Shown here: piece by piece, positions 41,898 through 51,181 of the stretch
Layout: each line of letters opens with the position of its first letter
Numbering within the stretch: position 1 is the stretch's first letter
Assembly: GCF_008017455.1 (NCBI RefSeq)
Contig: NZ_VRTY01000039.1
Location: forward strand, 1 to 53,403
Reading direction: 5' to 3'
Length of the DNA stretch: 53,403 bases
Origin: Pontibacter qinzhouensis
Lineage (GTDB): Bacteria; Bacteroidota; Bacteroidia; Cytophagales; Hymenobacteraceae
Translations under genes and position numbers: made by a program
Notes under the pieces: generated by a model
The model's database searches: none
Told to the model about the DNA's origin: nothing
The model's input: the letters and a program-made list of their open reading frames with translations, nothing else

Positions 41898-42121
41898 TCT
41901 TTTAAAGTTTTAAATAAGTTGGCGGTAATGTTGAGGCGGTATGTTTTTGTGGTACCTACTAAAGCCCAACTATAAAACTGTTAGCACACGTGCTGCCCAC
42001 GACTTTGCAAAGCAAGCCGGGGTTTGCCCACATAGGCACACTTTCAGTACTTGGCTAAGACTAAAGCAGTTTTATAGATTTATTGAGCAGGATTACATAT
42101 CTATGGAACACACAATAAATG

Positions 42122-42709
42122 CTAATACAGGTTGTCAATTGGAAGGCGGCCTCCATTGTCCTGCCTCTTGTACATGTTAAGTGTCGTACCGGTAACTTCT
42201 TTGAACTGCCTCGATAGATGTTGCAGGCTCTTATAACCCAGTTTGGTTGCGATAACGCTCAGTGGTAACTCATCATAAGTTAGCAACTCTTTTATGTGTT
42301 CTACCTTCTGCAGTACAATGTACCGGCTTAGAGCTATCCCTTCCGATGCTTTGAAGGCAGTACTGATCGTAGAGTAATCTTTACCAAGCGCCTCTGCCAG
42401 ATAGGTGGACAGATTAGTAGCAAGGGTTGAGACTTTACCACTGTATATCACATCAATAACAGCCACTTTGACAGCCTCTACAAGCTCTTCCCGTTTGTCG
42501 TGGAGCAGTTCGAACCCTTTGCGAGCCAGAGACGCTTCTATAGCGGTTTCGGCTACCTTATCGCTTTCATTGACGACAGCTTTTCCTAACTCCACCTCCA
42601 GCACTTGCAGGCCAAGGCTTTCAAGTTCATCTCGCACAACCATGATGCAGCGGGGACAAACCATGTTTTTAATTCGGAGCACCTTACAATGCAAACTCTC
42701 ATTACTCAT
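42122..42709 (-). CDS. AraC-family regulator with an N-terminal HMA-like metal domain
   Basis: 195 residues. Residues ~5-65 resemble an HMA domain with the metal-binding pair MVCPRC (LRIKNMVCPRCIMVVRDEL). A linker helix follows, then an AraC-type double HTH (~115-190) with LPLSVIATKLGYKSLQHLSR and FKEVTGTTLNMYKRQ. It reads as a copper-sensing regulator in which the chaperone-like domain senses metal and the HTH binds DNA. It sits between the copper gene sets. Common in Bacteroidota; the metal specificity is inferred. Confidence 0.88.
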   Translation of the reverse strand: MSNESLHCKVLRIKNMVCPRCIMVVRDELESLGLQVLEVELGKAVVNESDKVAETAIEASLARKGFELLHDKREELVEAVKVAVIDVIYSGKVSTLATNLSTYLAEALGKDYSTISTAFKASEGIALSRYIVLQKVEHIKELLTYDELPLSVIATKLGYKSLQHLSRQFKEVTGTTLNMYKRQDNGGRLPIDNLY

Positions 42710-42910
42710 TTTACAAATAGCATGTGAAGTGGAGCCACTGTCTAAAGAGCGGCCCCCATTCCATTTAACTTACAAACTCGTTTGGCAGCTGGATCCCTAC
42801 TGCAGCTAGGGAGAAACAATGCAGATTAGGAGGCACAGCGAACTGCCTGCACTAGCACTGGAAAGGCACAGCAATTCCAGCACTGCCACTTTACAGTAGC
42901 AGTTTGTACA

Positions 42911-43405
42911 TCAAATAGTAAGAGAGTGCAGAAATATCCTTATATCAGATATTTTAGGAACAGGTGGATCAGGGGGGGCATGGGACACCGCTGTAATACG
43001 GCACTTGTATAGCAAGCTCAGAAGTGTTTGACACAGGCTTTCTATGAAAGAAAGCGGTGTCTTTGCAAGCGAAGGGGCCTCAAGGGACGTAGAAGATTTG
43101 ACAAAAGGGCCGTATGCTTGATCTGAGCAGCAGTCAGTACTCTTATTAGACGGTGTGGGATGCTCATCATGATGGTGCTCGTGCCCTTTGTCATGGTGAT
43201 CTGGAGAAGAGGTTTTCCCGTGGGTGTGGCTTTCCCCTTTATGCCCTGTACTGTGATGATGTGCCGGGGTGGAAGCAACAGGTTGAAGCCGTTGCGCTAG
43301 GTGCGGCAGGTTACAAACCAGCTGAACAAGGTACAGGTTCACAAAGACTGTCAGGAGGAACAGTCCTATAAAACGTATTTTCTTGTTATGTCTGGTTCTT
43401 TTCAT
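42911..43405 (-). CDS. His-rich secreted protein with Pro tail, unknown function
   Basis: 164 residues. A signal or anchor segment (IRFIGLFLLTVFVNLYLVQL), a His-rich region (~42-82 with HHHSTGHKGESHTHGK and HDKGHEHHHDEHP) and CC at STDCCSDQ. The end VSHAPPDPPVPKISDIRIFL recalls the tails of the 4742-5128 and HYC_CC_PP proteins. Likely a periplasmic metal-binding protein of the copper island; no defined family. Alone between the CusABC unit and the HMA-AraC gene. Confidence 0.6.
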   Translation of the reverse strand: MKRTRHNKKIRFIGLFLLTVFVNLYLVQLVCNLPHLAQRLQPVASTPAHHHSTGHKGESHTHGKTSSPDHHDKGHEHHHDEHPTPSNKSTDCCSDQAYGPFVKSSTSLEAPSLAKTPLSFIESLCQTLLSLLYKCRITAVSHAPPDPPVPKISDIRIFLHSLTI

Positions 43406-43610
43406 GAAGTAAAGCCACTGTATTACAGTGTCTTATCTTAAGTGTAGCACAAATATATAAAAAAAATAATAAAGTACCGGTTTATCCTATAGTTTAGGAA
43501 GAACAGGCCTCAGGTGAGGCTGAACAACCGTGGGACAACATCCCTTACCCTATCCCCACATAGCTGACTAACATCACAGTTAGGCAAGGGTGAGCAAGCC
43601 GATAGATGAA

Positions 43611-44660
43611 TTATTGCTTTAGGACTATACCATTAGGCATCCTGCCGACTGCAACTTCCTTTACCTTCGTGTAGGTTGCAGCATCCAGCACTGTTACCGT
43701 GTGAGCACCCTGATTGCTGACATAGGCCAGGCTTCTGTCTTGGCTAAAGGCAATGGCATGAGCATCGTTGCCGGTGGGCACCTCCGCCTTCTTAATCCAG
43801 GCACCGCCGTTACGCTGATAAATAACTACTTTACCGTTTGTCGCATCGCTCACCCACAGCTCACCCGATTTGTCTTGAAAGGCAACATAGCCTGGTTTAA
43901 AGCCAAGTGTAAGCGTCTCTGTTACTGTAGCACTGGACACATCTATAACGCTTACAGTCTGCGACGTCTCGTTGTCCACGTACATCTTACCGTTTGTGGC
44001 AGGCCATGCTCCTACTGGATCTTCCCCTACAGATAAGGTCGCTGTCACAGATTTTGTAGTGGGATCTATGACCGAAACCGTCGCTGCACCTGTGTTGGCC
44101 ACAAAAGTCACCGCACCATCTACAGAGAAGGTGACCTCTGAGGGACTTTTACCTACAGCGATGGTGTTTTTTACTGACCAATCCGCAGTATTATAGACAA
44201 CTACTGTCCCAGAGTTATCATCCGATTGTCCAATCCACAATTCAGTCCCATTCGCGTTGAAGGCGGCATTGTGAGGCATCTTCGGTAAATCTATTGTTTT
44301 AACCGCCGAGCCTGTTACAGCATCAACGATGATAACTTTAAAACTGCTGTTAGCTCCATGTCCCACACCGTGTCCACCGCTCAAGTCTGTAGAGGTGATA
44401 GCCACAGCCAGTTTCGTCTTGTCTGGGCTGAGCGAAATATGATGGGGCGCAACAGCATCCTTGAGCTTTATGGTCTCAATGACCTGATTATCGGGCAGCT
44501 TGACAACAGATATACTGTTGTCCTGCCCGTTCACCACAAAAGCCGCCGGGTAGTTTATGTTCAGGGGCATTTCCATCTCATCATGGTCCATCTCCTTGTT
44601 GCAGGCCCCGAGTCCGGCAACAAGTGCCAAACCCCAAATTATTGATTTATGCTTTTTCAT
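43611..44660 (-). CDS. YncE-like beta-propeller lipoprotein
   Basis: 349 residues from ATG 44660. Lipobox LVAGLGAC (Cys20), then a Met-rich start (KEMDHDEMEMPLN). Propeller repeats with VINGQDNSISVVKLPDNQ-type blades, IDPTTKSVTATLSVGEDP and VLDAATYTKVKEVAVGRMPN. The His-containing loop SGGHGVGHGANSS may bind metal. This is a seven-blade family used for substrate or cofactor binding. It follows the DUF3347 gene by 26 nt and ends the large minus-strand copper unit. Confidence 0.82.
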   Translation of the reverse strand: MKKHKSIIWGLALVAGLGACNKEMDHDEMEMPLNINYPAAFVVNGQDNSISVVKLPDNQVIETIKLKDAVAPHHISLSPDKTKLAVAITSTDLSGGHGVGHGANSSFKVIIVDAVTGSAVKTIDLPKMPHNAAFNANGTELWIGQSDDNSGTVVVYNTADWSVKNTIAVGKSPSEVTFSVDGAVTFVANTGAATVSVIDPTTKSVTATLSVGEDPVGAWPATNGKMYVDNETSQTVSVIDVSSATVTETLTLGFKPGYVAFQDKSGELWVSDATNGKVVIYQRNGGAWIKKAEVPTGNDAHAIAFSQDRSLAYVSNQGAHTVTVLDAATYTKVKEVAVGRMPNGIVLKQ

Positions 44661-44686
44661 AAGGATTTTGGTCTCTAGGGCTATAT

Positions 44687-45331
44687 TTAGTTTATTGATT
44701 CTTCTGTGCTGCCGCACTTGAGCATCTGCTCGCCAAAATAGGGGTTTCGAATCTCCTGATTGGAGCTCAGCCAGTAAGCACCCTGGTTATTGTTGGCCAT
44801 TGGGCAGTGCTGGTAGTAGAGCTTCTGATCGGTGGCACCAAAAGCTTTTGTAAGAGAGAACGTTGCCTCTGACAATAGTTCCAAACCTTCACGCTGTGCA
44901 CCTATATCATTTGCCGCTGCGATTCTGGAGGCACTCTGCTTTACCTCTCCCAGTTTCTCCTGCGCAAATTCTTTCTGGTCGCCTTCCAGCGCAGCAAGGT
45001 CTATTTTTTCGGCTGCTGCTAGTACAGCTTCAGCCTCAGCCTTCGCTGTTTTCGCGCTGGAAGCAACCAGCGCATCTTTCAGCCTCAGGTAACTGTCTAC
45101 CAAAGCTGCTACCTGGGCTTTCACAGGCTCCGCTACCGAGGTATAATCGGGTGTCTCTACCACTACCTTGGCAGCCATCTCACTGTGATTCATGCCGCTG
45201 TGGTCCATTTCTTCATGTTGGTCCTGAGCTGTGCCGGAAGCTTCCTGCTGTTTCTCAGCACAGGCCGTGAAGGAAAAGGTAACCAGTACGGCTCCGGCGA
45301 ATGTCATTTTTCTAATTGGTGATAGCTTCAT
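44687..45331 (-). CDS. DUF3347 lipoprotein (CusB-associated)
   Basis: 214 residues. Lipobox SFTAC (Cys24). A helical DUF3347 domain (~60-170, SVAEPVKAQVAALVDSYLRL) is followed by the copper-binding-type end YYQHCPMANNNQGAYWLSS and EQMLKCG. In Bacteroidota this protein accompanies CusB-like adaptors and has a C-terminal CxM motif. It lies 18 nt after the 43-residue membrane protein and 26 nt before the propeller gene. Confidence 0.88.
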   Translation of the reverse strand: MKLSPIRKMTFAGAVLVTFSFTACAEKQQEASGTAQDQHEEMDHSGMNHSEMAAKVVVETPDYTSVAEPVKAQVAALVDSYLRLKDALVASSAKTAKAEAEAVLAAAEKIDLAALEGDQKEFAQEKLGEVKQSASRIAAANDIGAQREGLELLSEATFSLTKAFGATDQKLYYQHCPMANNNQGAYWLSSNQEIRNPYFGEQMLKCGSTEESIN

Positions 45332-45349
45332 TTTAAAAGTAATTTAAGG

Positions 45350-45481
45350 TTAATAATTCATTTGGTTTACTGTTTCAAAGGCAACTAAAGCGCCTACGAT
45401 AAGATAGATCGCCCACCTGAGCCACTTCTTATAAGGTTGTTTGTCCGGTTCCTCCGGCTCTGTCCTGCAGCAGTCTTTCAT
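45350..45481 (-). CDS. 43-residue membrane protein of the Cus unit
   Basis: ATG at 45481, TAA at 45350-45352. It begins MKDCCRTEPEEP with a CC pair, followed by a basic stretch (KQPYKKWLRW) and one membrane helix (AIYLIVGALVAFE), ending VNQMNY. It starts 5 nt after the stop of the first adaptor gene and stops 18 nt before DUF3347, so it is fitted into the operon. Short proteins of this kind, with N-terminal CC and one helix, are often missed. Could be a copper-binding accessory; function unknown. Confidence 0.7.
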   Translation of the reverse strand: MKDCCRTEPEEPDKQPYKKWLRWAIYLIVGALVAFETVNQMNY

Positions 45482-45486
45482 TGGTG

Positions 45487-46695
45487 TCAGTGGTTATGGC
45501 CTGCCATCGGGTCGCCTCCCTTCTTGAGCACAAACTCACTGTAGAGCAGGTAAGCTCCCGAGGTCACCACTTTGTCGTTTTCCCTGATCCCTGTAAGTAT
45601 GGCTACGTTGTTAAAGCCTTCCTCCCCGAGCGTTACCATGCGTGCCTGAAAGGTCCCTTTTCCTGTCTGCACCCACACATGGCTGCCACTTTTATCACGG
45701 ATAACGGCATCGGTGGGAACAGTCAGGATGGAATCTGTCTTACCCGAAAGTGTCACATTCGCCTGCATGCCCGGCAGGAACCGGCCCTCTGCATTTGGCA
45801 GCTCGGCACGCAGCACCGCCACCTGGCTTCCGGCCCTGAGCTCAGGGCTCAAGAACGTGACCTTGGCGGAAACAGGATCCTGGGAAAAGCCTTGTACCGA
45901 CACTTGGACAGGGTCCCCTACCTGCACTTGGGCCACTTCCTGCGGATAGAGTTCGGCCTCCACCCAGATACCGCCCAGCTTACCCAACCTGTACAGAACG
46001 CTGCCTTCGGCTACATACTGTCCCTCGGCGGCGGCTACCTCCGTTATCACGCCTGAGCTTGGGGCCACGAAGGTCACGCGTGCATCCAGTTGCTGGGTAC
46101 TGGCTAAGTTTCGGACCTGTGCCTCCGTCTGGCCATAGAGCAGGAGCTTCTTTTTGGCCGCTTCCAGGAAAGAGGCAAAGCGCGGATTCTCTTTTCCGAG
46201 CTCCTGATTTTGCTTCAGGGCCAGCAGGTACTCACGTTGCAGTGTCAGGATCTCCTCTGAATACAGCTCGTACAGCGGCTGACCTTTTCTGATGCTTTGC
46301 CCGGTCTCCTTGATGTAGAGCCGTTCGATACGGCCCGCGGCACGACTGCTGACGACATCTGTCTGTGTCTCGTCTAGCACGAGTTGCCCCGTTAAGATGG
46401 TGCTGCTGCCCACGTCGCCGTACTTCACGCGTTTCACCGCAATATTACCCAGCGCAATCTGGCTGTCGCTCAGCATCAGTTCCCCTTCATTCTTTCCAGA
46501 CTGCGACACCGGCACCAGGTCCATGCCACAAATGGGGCAGGTGCCCGGCTCATTCTGCACGATCTGCGGGTGCATCGGACAGGTGTAAGTGATAGCCTCA
46601 CCGTCAGCATGTGCCGCTTCCTCGTGACTGCAGGCTCCCAAAGTAATCACCAGGAAAGCCAGCAAGTAAAGGATATAGCTTCTTGTTTTTTTCAT
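45487..46695 (-). CDS. cusB: RND periplasmic adaptor (CusB-like) with heavy-metal-binding domain
   Basis: 402 residues. Lipobox VITLGAC (Cys22); a heavy-metal-binding domain at ~38-63 ([19 protein letters not shown]). A lipoyl/barrel-type membrane-fusion part with RIERLYIKETGQSIRKGQPL, and beta-barrel parts to the end (KGTFQARMVTLGEEGFNNVA). It connects the inner-membrane pump to the outer-membrane channel. It lies 9 nt after the second adaptor gene (46705-48033). Two different adaptors in one unit is unusual. Confidence 0.92.
   Translation of the reverse strand: MKKTRSYILYLLAFLVITLGACSHEEAAHADGEAITYTCPMHPQIVQNEPGTCPICGMDLVPVSQSGKNEGELMLSDSQIALGNIAVKRVKYGDVGSSTILTGQLVLDETQTDVVSSRAAGRIERLYIKETGQSIRKGQPLYELYSEEILTLQREYLLALKQNQELGKENPRFASFLEAAKKKLLLYGQTEAQVRNLASTQQLDARVTFVAPSSGVITEVAAAEGQYVAEGSVLYRLGKLGGIWVEAELYPQEVAQVQVGDPVQVSVQGFSQDPVSAKVTFLSPELRAGSQVAVLRAELPNAEGRFLPGMQANVTLSGKTDSILTVPTDAVIRDKSGSHVWVQTGKGTFQARMVTLGEEGFNNVAILTGIRENDKVVTSGAYLLYSEFVLKKGGDPMAGHNH
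46514..46584. repeat. 71-bp direct repeat, copy A (inside first adaptor gene)
   Basis: Matches 47849-47919 with only two mismatches out of 71. It encodes the heavy-metal-binding segment ([20 protein letters not shown]). The rest of the two genes is clearly diverged, so this small part was exchanged or strongly conserved at DNA level. Confidence 0.9.
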
Positions 46696-46704
46696 GGTGT
46701 ATTT

Positions 46705-48033
46705 CTATTTATGTACTTTAATAAAACTTTCACTGTCCACCAGGAACTGCGCGTTGGCGGCAACAACATTCCCCTCCTGCAGCCCCTCCACTACCTGCAC
46801 CTCTTTTCCTTCCGTGGTGCCGACGGTAACCGCCACAGGCTCGAACACGCCCTTTACTTTTCTGAAGGCCACAGACCTGGTGCCGATGTCCAGTACTGCG
46901 GTTTTAGGTACCCACAGGGCGGGAGGGGTGGTGTAGCTGGCACGGGCTGTTACCAACTGCCCCACCATCGCTAACTTCTGTTGCCCTGGCAGGTAAACCC
47001 GCACCTTGGCAAAGCTCTCGCCTTCCTCGTAGAAGGGCTGAAAGAAGTCCACCTTTGCCTCCAGGCGTTCATCTGGCAACTGTGGAAAAGTAATCTGCAC
47101 TGGGGCTCCTTTTGCCAGCGCGCTCACCTCACCTGCAGGAACGTTGAACTCTGCCCACAATTGGTTAGGGTTGGCTACCCGCAGGAGCGGCTGCCCAGTG
47201 CTCACATACATGCCTTCTCTTAATTGGACGCCTTCAGTACCTGTAGTTGGCGTAGGAGAAGAACCAGCTGTTGCACCTGCACCACTGCCGCCCCCCATAC
47301 TTCCCATGCCACCGCCTGTACTCGCCGCGGCTACACCCGCCAAGCTTGGTGTAGCTGTCGGGGCCGCTGTGTTCAGCCCGATTACGTAGCCATCATAAGG
47401 GCTGTAGAGAGCAAAAGTGTAACTCTCCTCTCCGGTACGGATGAGACGGTTAATCTGCGCATCGGTGGCACCCAGCAGGCGCAGCTTCTGCTTTGAACCT
47501 TCAATCAGTTGCTTGTCCTCCGGAGCCGACTCTACCAGGTACAGCAGTTCCTTCTGAGCCGTAATCAGCTCCGGACTGTAAATCTCCATTAGTTTCTGTC
47601 CTTTGCGAATGGGCTGAAAATTATACTTTACAAACAACTTTTCGATACGGCCGCCCACGCGGGCGGGAACGGTATACACCCGACGGGGATCATAGGTGAT
47701 GATCCCCGCCATTTCCACAGTAGCCTGCACTGTTTTCTCCTGTGCTTTTGTAGTGGCCACCGAGGATACAACGGTAGTGTTTGTGGGCCTTAGCAGAAAC
47801 GCCAGCTCCTCCGTTATTTCAACCTCTGTACCATGCCCTGACTTCGGTACCAGGTCCATGCCACAGATGGGGCAGGTGCCCGGCTCGTTCTGCACGATCT
47901 GCGGGTGCATCGGACAGGTATATTCTGTATCCCCTGCAGTATGCTCCGCCTCATCGTGACTGCAAGCCCCTAAGGTGAAAAGCATCAGGAGAGCCAACAG
48001 GCACAGGATGTTATTTCTCAATTTCTTTCTCAT
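46705..48033 (-). CDS. cusB: Second RND periplasmic adaptor with heavy-metal-binding domain
   Basis: 442 residues. Lipobox LFTLGAC (Cys24); heavy-metal-binding domain at ~38-64 ([19 protein letters not shown]). Adaptor core with [20 protein letters not shown] and a Gly/Ala/Ser/Thr-rich insertion (~215-260, with [20 protein letters not shown]) unusual for CusB. C-terminal part [19 protein letters not shown]. Overlaps the end of the TolC-type gene by 23 nt. Likely partner of the pump together with the first adaptor. Confidence 0.9.
   Translation of the reverse strand: MRKKLRNNILCLLALLMLFTLGACSHDEAEHTAGDTEYTCPMHPQIVQNEPGTCPICGMDLVPKSGHGTEVEITEELAFLLRPTNTTVVSSVATTKAQEKTVQATVEMAGIITYDPRRVYTVPARVGGRIEKLFVKYNFQPIRKGQKLMEIYSPELITAQKELLYLVESAPEDKQLIEGSKQKLRLLGATDAQINRLIRTGEESYTFALYSPYDGYVIGLNTAAPTATPSLAGVAAASTGGGMGSMGGGSGAGATAGSSPTPTTGTEGVQLREGMYVSTGQPLLRVANPNQLWAEFNVPAGEVSALAKGAPVQITFPQLPDERLEAKVDFFQPFYEEGESFAKVRVYLPGQQKLAMVGQLVTARASYTTPPALWVPKTAVLDIGTRSVAFRKVKGVFEPVAVTVGTTEGKEVQVVEGLQEGNVVAANAQFLVDSESFIKVHK
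47849..47919. repeat. 71-bp direct repeat, copy B (inside second adaptor gene)
   Basis: See copy A at 46514-46584; two mismatches over 71 bases. The two copies are 1335 bp apart in the same orientation. Confidence 0.9.
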
Positions 48034-49273
48034 AATTTACAACCATTAAGTACAGTTCCTGCAGCCGGTTAAGGTATTCCATCTGCGCCATATTCAGCGC
48101 CTCCCAAGCATCGATCACCTCGGGTAGCTGCGCGCTGTTCTGCTCATAGGCCAGCATGGTCACATCGTAGTTTTTTTTCAGGGCGGGAATAATCTTGCTC
48201 CTATAACTTTCCGTCTGCTCCCGCATTGTATTCAGTTCCAGGGCCATATTTCGCACCATCCCCTGCGCCTCGTTTATGATAGATTCCCGCTCCCGCTGCA
48301 TAGCCTCAATCTCCAGGTTCATTGCCTTCGTATTGGCTTTGTACATTTTAGAGGACCACGGCGCAATGGGAATGGACACCATGCCCATGGCTGTGAACTG
48401 CTGCGGCATCATGTTGTCGCGCGGGTACATGTGCTCAAAGCGAACACGGAAATCCGGCTTACGCTCCAGCTGCTCCAGTTCTACATTAAGCCGCATGGAT
48501 TGAATGGTCCTGTCCAGCTGCCGCAGGTCGCTGCGGGCCGTTACCAGGCTGGTCGTATCCACAGCCAGCAGGGCAGGCTCGGGCATTAACACGGCAGTGT
48601 CAATGCGAAAACGCTGCTCTTTTGGTTGGTTCATCAGGATGTTGAGCTGCACGTTCTGCTGCTCAATCTGGCTGGCTGTCATCAGTTGCATATTTTCCAC
48701 CTCGTGCAGCCTTGCCTCTGCTTTATAGATACTGCCCAGGCTTCCCTGGCTGTAGGGATAACGAACACGGGCTAGCTTGAGCATGTACTCCATGATACGC
48801 TTGCTGTCCTGCAGCACGTCCATCTTTCTTTCCAGCACTACCCAGCTGTAGTAGGCGGCTTTTGCCTGCGCGCGCAGCTGGTTAAACGTTACGTCCCTGC
48901 CGGCGTTCTCGATGGCCGCCCTGGATCTCATATAACTTTCTTTGGCGCGCTGCTTGGCAGGGTTCGGTATATCCTGCTCTGCCGACAGCATCAGCATGCC
49001 TTTGTCACGTCCTTCCATCACCTCTGTGCCCGGGTAAGGGTACATGAAAACGCCTCCTCCTACCATGGGTGCCATCCAGCTTTTAGCACCTTCGGCATAG
49101 GCATCCATGGCCCTGGCGCGGTAATTATATTCCTGCAGCATGGGGTTGGTACTGCTTATTCTTTGCAGTACGCTGTCAAGGTTCATGGTCTGTTGCTGGG
49201 CCAGTGCCGAAGCACTGGCCAGCAGCATCACAAACAACCAACTTAAATTCTTGTATTTCTTAATGCTTAACAT
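48011..49273 (-). CDS. TolC-family outer-membrane efflux protein (CusC-like)
   Basis: 420 residues. Signal peptide ([18 protein letters not shown]). The helical pattern of TolC proteins repeats in two halves ([20 protein letters not shown] and later [15 protein letters not shown]). Met-rich patches ([18 protein letters not shown]) suit copper. It overlaps the preceding pump half gene by 14 nt and the next adaptor gene by 23 nt, showing tight translational coupling. It forms the exit channel of the CusABC system. Confidence 0.88.
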   Translation of the reverse strand: MLSIKKYKNLSWLFVMLLASASALAQQQTMNLDSVLQRISSTNPMLQEYNYRARAMDAYAEGAKSWMAPMVGGGVFMYPYPGTEVMEGRDKGMLMLSAEQDIPNPAKQRAKESYMRSRAAIENAGRDVTFNQLRAQAKAAYYSWVVLERKMDVLQDSKRIMEYMLKLARVRYPYSQGSLGSIYKAEARLHEVENMQLMTASQIEQQNVQLNILMNQPKEQRFRIDTAVLMPEPALLAVDTTSLVTARSDLRQLDRTIQSMRLNVELEQLERKPDFRVRFEHMYPRDNMMPQQFTAMGMVSIPIAPWSSKMYKANTKAMNLEIEAMQRERESIINEAQGMVRNMALELNTMREQTESYRSKIIPALKKNYDVTMLAYEQNSAQLPEVIDAWEALNMAQMEYLNRLQELYLMVVNYEKEIEK

Positions 49274-51158
49274 CGTAGATTTCCAGTTTGCCGTGTTTCT
49301 TTAACTCATGTTCTTTCGTCATCTCAAAAACCACCGGCGTTACCAGCAGGATATGGATGGAAGAGGTGAACACTCCTCCGATCAGCGGGAGCACAATGGG
49401 CAGCATGATGTCCGAGCCCACACCCGTGGCCCAAAGCACAGGAACGAGGCCGAACAAGGATACTGACACCGTCATGATCTTCGGGCGAAGGCGTTTGGCG
49501 GCTCCCATGAATACATAATCCCGAATGTCCTGTTTGGTAATGGTGTCGGAAGAGTTGCCTTTGGTGGCCACCAGCTGTTGCATCGCCTCGTTGAGATACA
49601 CGATCATCAGCATGCTAGTCTCCATTGCCAGGCCAAACAGGGCGATAAAGCCCACAGCTACGGCCACCGACAGGTTCACGCCGTAGAAGTATACGATGTA
49701 CACGCCTCCAATCAGGGCAAAAGGGATGGTGCCCAGATTGATGAGAGCCTCCTTCATGGAATTAAAAGAGAAGTAGAGAATTACCAGAATAATGACCAGC
49801 ACCAGCGGAATGATGATCTTTAGGGTATTGTTGGCACGCACCTGGTTCTCCCACTGTCCGCTCCACTCCAAATAGTAGCCCTCTGGTATGCCCGTTACCT
49901 CATTGTTTATTTTTTCGATGGCCTCCTCTACAGTACTTCCCAGGTCACGGTCGCGCACATTAAAGAGCACGGCCCCACGCAGCTGCGCATTCTCCGAATT
50001 GATCATCGGAGGTCCGTCTGTAAAGCGAATGTTTGCCACCGAAGACAAAGGAATGGTGCCGGCTGAAGAGGTTTGTATCGGGATGCGCTTGATGCGCTCC
50101 ACACTGTTACGATACTCCTGCGCCAGGCGGACATTAATGGCGAAACGCTCGCGGCCCTCAATTGTGTTGCCGATAGGCGTGCCTCCCAGGGCTGACTCTA
50201 CGATCATGTTTACATCGTCCACCGTCAGTCCATAACGGCCTAAGGCATCCCGGTTAATATCAATCTCAAGGTATTTACCACCTGTGATTGGCTCCACGTA
50301 GAGGTCTTTCACACCCGGCACCCCATTCAACGCCGTTCTCACCCGCTCGGATACTGCTGCAATAGAGTCCAGGTTTTGGCCGTACACTTTCACGCCTACG
50401 TCCGTGCGGATACCCGTGGCCAGCATGTTGATGCGATTGATGATAGGCTGGGTCCAGCCGTTTACCACGCCCGGTATCTGCAGCTTGGCATCCAGTTCCT
50501 GGATGATGTCCTGCTTGGTGATACCCTCGCGCCATTCCGACTCCGGCTTTAGCATAATGATTGTTTCGATCATGCTGATCGGCGAGTTATCAGTGGCGGT
50601 GGTGGCACGCCCAGCCTTGCCCAGCACACTTTCCACCTCGGGCACCGATTTGATGATCTTATCCTGTACCTGCAGGATGCGCTTGGCCTCTGCATTGGAA
50701 ATATCCGGCAGCGTGACAGGCATGAAAAGAATGGAGCCCTCATCCAGCGGCGGCATGAACTCTGTACCCAGGCTCAGCAGCATGGGTATAGAGACAGCCA
50801 AGGCCAGAATGTTGACGCCTAGTGTCGTTTTACGCCACTTCAGGCACCACTTCAATATGGGGCCATAGACCTTCTCCAGTCCTCTGTTGATCGGATTAGC
50901 GCTCTCCTCCTTAAACTTTCCCTTAAGGAAAAAAGAGATGAGGACGGGCGTAAGTGTGATGGCCACCACGGCATCTACTATCAATATAAAGGTTTTTGTC
51001 CAGGCCAGCGGTCCGAAGAGCTTGCCTTCCTGCCCGGTAAGCAGGAAAACAGGCAGGAAAGAAGTGATGATAATCACAGTGCTCCAGAACACGCTGGGGC
51101 CTACCTGCCTACTGGACTTTTCTATTATCTTGATTCTACCTTCTTCTGTCAATTTCAT
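49260..51158 (-). CDS. cusA: CusA-type RND pump, C-terminal part (separate reading frame)
   Basis: 632 residues. Starts MKLTEEGRIKIIEKSSRQVG and includes membrane helix TM5 onward (VFWSTVIIITSFLPVFLLTG), the second porter and docking parts, and the last helices with FALIGGVYIVYFYGVNLSVA and ALFGLAMETSMLMIVY. Every motif after TM4 is intact to the natural end. The N-terminal part is in the next gene upstream (51178-52464), only 19 nt away. Reading-frame joining is blocked by a 40-nt insertion (51142-51181). The ATG has an A-rich lead (GAATAAAG) as usual for Bacteroidota. Either a functional two-chain pump or a decaying gene; the tidy junction favours the former. Confidence 0.9.
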   Translation of the reverse strand: MKLTEEGRIKIIEKSSRQVGPSVFWSTVIIITSFLPVFLLTGQEGKLFGPLAWTKTFILIVDAVVAITLTPVLISFFLKGKFKEESANPINRGLEKVYGPILKWCLKWRKTTLGVNILALAVSIPMLLSLGTEFMPPLDEGSILFMPVTLPDISNAEAKRILQVQDKIIKSVPEVESVLGKAGRATTATDNSPISMIETIIMLKPESEWREGITKQDIIQELDAKLQIPGVVNGWTQPIINRINMLATGIRTDVGVKVYGQNLDSIAAVSERVRTALNGVPGVKDLYVEPITGGKYLEIDINRDALGRYGLTVDDVNMIVESALGGTPIGNTIEGRERFAINVRLAQEYRNSVERIKRIPIQTSSAGTIPLSSVANIRFTDGPPMINSENAQLRGAVLFNVRDRDLGSTVEEAIEKINNEVTGIPEGYYLEWSGQWENQVRANNTLKIIIPLVLVIILVILYFSFNSMKEALINLGTIPFALIGGVYIVYFYGVNLSVAVAVGFIALFGLAMETSMLMIVYLNEAMQQLVATKGNSSDTITKQDIRDYVFMGAAKRLRPKIMTVSVSLFGLVPVLWATGVGSDIMLPIVLPLIGGVFTSSIHILLVTPVVFEMTKEHELKKHGKLEIYDVKH

Positions 51159-51181
51159 CTTTATTCATTTAATGAATTTAC
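51142..51181 (-). other. 40-nt insertion splitting cusA
   Basis: On the minus strand 35 bases (51147-51181) are flanked by the direct repeat GAAGA at 51182-51186 and 51142-51146. Removing the 40 nt restores WIEEEGRIKIIEK exactly, the normal CusA sequence. The insertion supplies a stop (TAA, 51178-51180), a 7-bp palindrome ATTCATT-A-AATGAAT (51163-51177) and a new ATG (51156-51158). The 5-nt duplication resembles a small transposition footprint. Confidence 0.8.

Noticed and set aside
41941..42180. Plus-strand frame of 79 residues
   Set aside because: Overlaps the end of the HMA-AraC gene, lacks a domain, and is AT-rich upstream sequence.
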